A DNA stretch of 6,553 nucleotides from Methanobacteriota archaeon (lineage in GTDB: Archaea; Methanobacteriota; Methanobacteria; Methanobacteriales; Methanobacteriaceae), in the NCBI GenBank assembly GCA_023409695.1, contig JAEYQZ010000210.1, forward strand, positions 1-6,553. Reading direction: 5' to 3'. Below are positions 4,701-6,553 of the stretch, piece after piece; position 1 is the stretch's first letter; each line of letters starts with the position of its first letter. Position numbers and translations under genes: made by a program. The notes beneath the pieces were generated by a model, which saw only the letters and a program-made list of their open reading frames with translations, did no database searches and was not told the origin of the DNA.

Positions 4701-6553
4701 GTTTGGAACCCAGGAAACTGATGAAAAATCTGAGGTTAAAGAGAGAAGACTTAAAAATAGGGAATTGTTTATTCAAAAATGGAATAAATGGTTAAAAAAA
4801 GAATACTTCAAGGACAAACTGAAAAATAATAAGCTGTTTTCAGAAAAACCACTCAAAGTTGCACTGGTAGTTACTGAAGTAGGAGATAATGCTTCTGCAG
4901 GTGATTATTTCACTGCCTTAGAATTGGGTGAAGGATTTAAAAAATTGGGATGGGATATAAGTTTCTTATCTAGGAAGGGTCCTGGGGACTGGTATGGTGT
5001 GGATAAAGATGTGGATATTTTAATATCTCTGTTAGATGCTTATGATCCTCGAAAGATTAAAGGTGCCAGTGAGTATTTGATTACGATTGCCTGGGCTCGA
5101 AACTGGTTTAGCAGATGGGCTGAAAATCCGGCTTTATCTACTTATGATATGGTGATGGCCTCTAGTGAAACTGCCTGTAATTATATAGAAGAAAATGGTG
5201 GGATAAAAGCATTATTATTGCCTATAGCCGCAAATTCTGCCAGGTTTAATCCATATATTGGGCTTTCAGAAGAATATAAATGTGATTACTGTTTTACAGG
5301 GAGTTACTGGAATGATCCGCGAGAAATTATAGAAATGCTGGAGCCAGCTGGCTTACCTTATGATTTTAAACTGTATGGAAAAAACTGGGACCAGCTGGAC
5401 AAATTCAAAGATTATTATAATGGGTTTGTTAATTACTTTAAGTTACCTGAAGTTTATGCATCCACTAAAATAGTTATTGATGACGCAAATAGGGTAACCA
5501 AAGAGTATGGTGCGGTAAATAGCAGGGTATATGATGCTCTGGCTAGCGGAGCTCTGGTACTTACTAATGGAGTTATAGGTGCTCAGGAGACTTTTAATGG
5601 TAAATTACCTTCTTTTAGTTCTAAAGAAGAATTGAATGAATTAATTAGTTATTATTTAGATAATGAAGATGAACGGTTTGCAAAGGTTAAAGAACTGCAG
5701 GAAATGGTATTTAAAGATCATACCTATCAGAAACGGGCTTTAAAGATAAAAGAAATTCTAGGAGATTTTATTGTTAAAAACAAAATAGCTATTAAAATCC
5801 CTGCCCCTGACTGGGAAGGAGTACAGAATTGGGGCGATTATCATCTTGCTTTGGGTCTTAAAAAAGAATTTGAGAGAAAAGGATGTGCAGTTAAGTTCCA
5901 TGTACTGAATGAATGGAATAATGATAGCCACTGTGATATAGTATTGGTTTTGAGGGGTTTAAGCAGGTATGTACCTCAAAAACAACATTTAAATATTATG
6001 TGGAACATTTCACATCCTGATAAAGTATCTCTAGATGAATATAACCAGTATGATCATGTGTTTATAGCATCTGATCACTGGGCCCATAAAATAAATAAAC
6101 GGGTAGATGTTCAGGTAGAACCACTATTGCAGTGTACAGATACAGAGTTATTTTATTCTGATTATTCGGCAGAATATAATCATGATCTCTTGTTTGTAGG
6201 AAATTCACGCAAAGTATTTAGAAAAATAATTAAAGATCTGCTGCCTACCGATTATGACCTGGCAGTGTATGGAAAAAACTGGGAAAAATTCATCGATCCA
6301 AAATATATCAAAGGGGAACACATACCTAATTCACAGTTAAGAAAAGCTTACTCATCATGTAAAATATTATTAAATGACCATTGGGATGATATGCGGGAAA
6401 AAGGCTTCGTCTCTAACCGCTTATTTGATGGATTTGCCTGCGGTGCTTTTATAATATCTGATAAAGTTAAGGGTGCTGAAGATGTTTTTGGAGAAGTTCT
6501 GGTAACTTATGATAATCCTGATGAACTTAAAGAATTGATAGATAATTACCTGA
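1714..6553 (+). CDS. Giant methyltransferase-coiled coil-glycosyltransferase protein (3' end beyond window)
   Basis: An open frame of at least 1613 codons with no stop, continuing past the window. Domains in order: (1) residues 1-217, class I SAM methyltransferase, with glycine motif EIGSDTG (23-29), acidic SIDP (48-51), LLDGDH (89-94) and LHDVGW (119-124); (2) about 228-484, Lys/Glu/Gln-rich coiled coil; (3) 529-737, five GT-associated repeats of the HY..YG..EG...P.F type; (4) 768-1040, GT2-type GT-A glycosyltransferase with VVDND (803-807), LNNDV (855-859) as the metal/nucleotide motif, GYEDVD (967-972) and His994; (5) about 1048-1352 and (6) about 1356-1613+, two CgeB-like GT-B domains, both with YGKNW. 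It probably assembles and methylates a surface polysaccharide or protein glycan in the cytoplasm. No transmembrane segment or signal peptide is seen. The closest bacterial analogues by layout are RfbC-like O-antigen enzymes. The fold assignments are confident. The sugars transferred, the methyl acceptor and the polymer are unknown. Confidence 0.9.
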   Translation, partial: MNRFWSNIIQPIIKSINANYIIEIGSDTGINTQNILEYCMKYNAHMVSIDPLPKFDIDEFKAKYGDKFEIYMELSLSRLPLLKDYDVILLDGDHNWYTVYNELKIIESFKNKKFPVVFLHDVGWPYARRDLYYNPENVPEAYRQPYKKLGIYPGQINLREHGGLNTHLNNAIYENNPKNGVLTAVEDFIRESELEFSFKIISTFHGLCILFLKDDNMENIVEDVIESANLLDDLEEERVKLTIAHSEEKVRTNSLKKGLTENKAKLEYIETLFNQTADKLQYAENKLKSSEEKEKQIEIQFNQTVDKLEQTENSLKSSNELIQKKDKQLGNIKIQFNQIADKLDITEEKLRSSKKLAIEKENQLKNMESRLYQTKGQLKSSNNLMKETEDKLEQTKNQLELSYQLRDKKEKQLERTKVQLNHAEQKLKHVENQLNSSSKLIQEKQDFIADMEQEEKKAVNKLELQIEALKASIIEMEYLSNKDRSITHRLISKFPGLYMLFNINETGIKNTLLNIKGYKSIKKDKLVDIGFYLKNNKSVRESGMDPILHYIYHGFKEGKEPNPTFNGNYYLTRYKDVKKSNLNPLVHYSLYGKNERRKTLEAAKNQNNINEEYQSDYDLIISSGLFDANWYMDQYKEVDYSQIDPAYHYLRDGAKNGHNPNPFFDTNWYLKNSPDVANANMNPLVHFIRYGAAEQRSSHPLFSVSRYLNENHDVAASGMNPLTHYLKYGIKEGRNLISEISPENNKYKEIMDKNKSIINLHHFNENSPLVSIVILNRNGINHLKRLFKGFKENINYPSYELIVVDNDSCDESIQFLEDLKGNLPLKIIKNNENKTFSQANNEAVEIASGDYILLLNNDVEPTYGWLNQMMQTALQSDDIGAVGARLVYPDCSHSAHNKHNSFKLQHTGIGFKVEDGFMKPYNLGSSDSFSSKDYMERERAAVTAAALLVKKDKYIEVQGLDEGYNYGYEDVDLCLKLLKEGYRNVYCPRALLFHYEFGTQETDEKSEVKERRLKNRELFIQKWNKWLKKEYFKDKLKNNKLFSEKPLKVALVVTEVGDNASAGDYFTALELGEGFKKLGWDISFLSRKGPGDWYGVDKDVDILISLLDAYDPRKIKGASEYLITIAWARNWFSRWAENPALSTYDMVMASSETACNYIEENGGIKALLLPIAANSARFNPYIGLSEEYKCDYCFTGSYWNDPREIIEMLEPAGLPYDFKLYGKNWDQLDKFKDYYNGFVNYFKLPEVYASTKIVIDDANRVTKEYGAVNSRVYDALASGALVLTNGVIGAQETFNGKLPSFSSKEELNELISYYLDNEDERFAKVKELQEMVFKDHTYQKRALKIKEILGDFIVKNKIAIKIPAPDWEGVQNWGDYHLALGLKKEFERKGCAVKFHVLNEWNNDSHCDIVLVLRGLSRYVPQKQHLNIMWNISHPDKVSLDEYNQYDHVFIASDHWAHKINKRVDVQVEPLLQCTDTELFYSDYSAEYNHDLLFVGNSRKVFRKIIKDLLPTDYDLAVYGKNWEKFIDPKYIKGEHIPNSQLRKAYSSCKILLNDHWDDMREKGFVSNRLFDGFACGAFIISDKVKGAEDVFGEVLVTYDNPDELKELIDNYL
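2395..3165 (+). repeat. Coiled-coil segment with internal heptad-phased repeats
   Basis: About residues 228-484 of the large protein are almost free of Gly and Pro and rich in Glu, Lys, Gln, Asn and Leu. Similar segments recur: FNQTADKLQ at 273, FNQTVDKLE at 301, FNQIADKLD at 336 and LYQTKGQL at 371, and DKLEQT at 306 and again at 390. All offsets (28, 35, 35; and DKL at 278, 306, 341, 390) are multiples of seven, so copies stay in heptad phase. The DNA shows related repetition, such as TAAAATCATCA in three places. The segment probably oligomerises the protein or acts as a rigid spacer of up to roughly 38 nm (0.15 nm per residue). Confidence 0.8.
3298..3924 (+). repeat. Five tandem glycosyltransferase-associated repeats
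   Basis: Residues 529-737 of the large protein contain five copies of a unit of about 37 residues. The copies start near 530, 567, 627, 666 and 703. The pattern is: aromatic-Tyr-Leu, then Asp-Val or equivalent, then (M/L)NPL.HY..YG (variants DPILHY, DPAYHY, NPLVHF, NPLTHY), then EG or similar and a P.F end. A Lys/Asn/Glu-rich insert of about 25 residues (599-623) separates copies 2 and 3. Such repeats are common in large exopolysaccharide and RgpF-like glycosyltransferases of bacteria and archaea. Their role there is not established, and glycan binding or domain spacing is a reasonable guess. Confidence 0.75.
4855..6552 (+). repeat. Tandem pair of CgeB-like GT-B glycosyltransferase domains
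   Basis: Residues about 1048-1352 and about 1356-1613+ align end to end. Matching pairs are GDYFTAL (1063) with GDYHLAL (1374), FTGS with FVGN, YGKNW at 1221 and at 1519, NSRVYDALASGALVL (1269) with SNRLFDGFACGAFII (1567), and ELISYYL with ELIDNYL. The C-terminal lobes keep a constant offset of 298 residues. The first domain continues about 37 residues past the point where the window cuts the second, so the second probably needs about as many more. Both carry the family's nucleotide-sugar-site signature. This indicates an ancient internal duplication and potentially two different linkages. Confidence 0.75.

Overview
The window looks like a chromosomal segment of a low-GC methanogenic archaeon, most likely a Methanobacterium-type member of the Methanobacteriales. 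This is an inference from three things: very AT-rich spacers (about 12-23% GC in lines I counted by hand, against about 35% in a counted coding line), a small secreted zinc-phospholipase-like protein, and a very large multidomain surface-glycan enzyme with Lys/Asn/Ile-rich composition. No rRNA or tRNA is present to confirm it.

Layout from left to right. Positions 1-240 hold a tight array of short hairpins: six clear stems of 6-10 bp, most with 3-nt loops, spaced about 23-28 bp apart and separated in part by GGCC linkers. Positions 260-871 (minus strand) encode a complete 203-residue exported protein of the zinc-dependent phospholipase C / S1-P1 nuclease fold, with every expected metal ligand identifiable. 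A perfect 9-bp dyad sits directly upstream of its start codon. Positions 893-1713 are an extremely AT-rich divergent spacer with no convincing gene. It contains only a possible decayed reading frame and a 10-codon micro-ORF with a strong ribosome binding site inside a possible hairpin.

From 1714 to the end of the window a single uninterrupted reading frame of at least 1613 codons runs off the edge. I translated it by hand and found no stop or frameshift. Its domain order is class I SAM methyltransferase, a coiled coil of about 260 residues, five GT-associated repeats of about 37 residues, a GT2-type (GT-A) glycosyltransferase, and two tandem CgeB-like GT-B glycosyltransferases, the second cut by the window end. 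This looks like a one-chain machine for building and modifying a cell-surface polysaccharide or glycoprotein glycan.

The two genes are divergently transcribed and have separate promoters, so no operon links them. Both point to the cell envelope: one protein is exported, and the other is probably a cytoplasmic or membrane-face glycan assembler. The strongest hypothesis is that the methyltransferase plus coiled coil acts as a chain-length ruler, as in the bacterial WbdD/WbdA system, but fused in one polypeptide to the glycosyltransferases.
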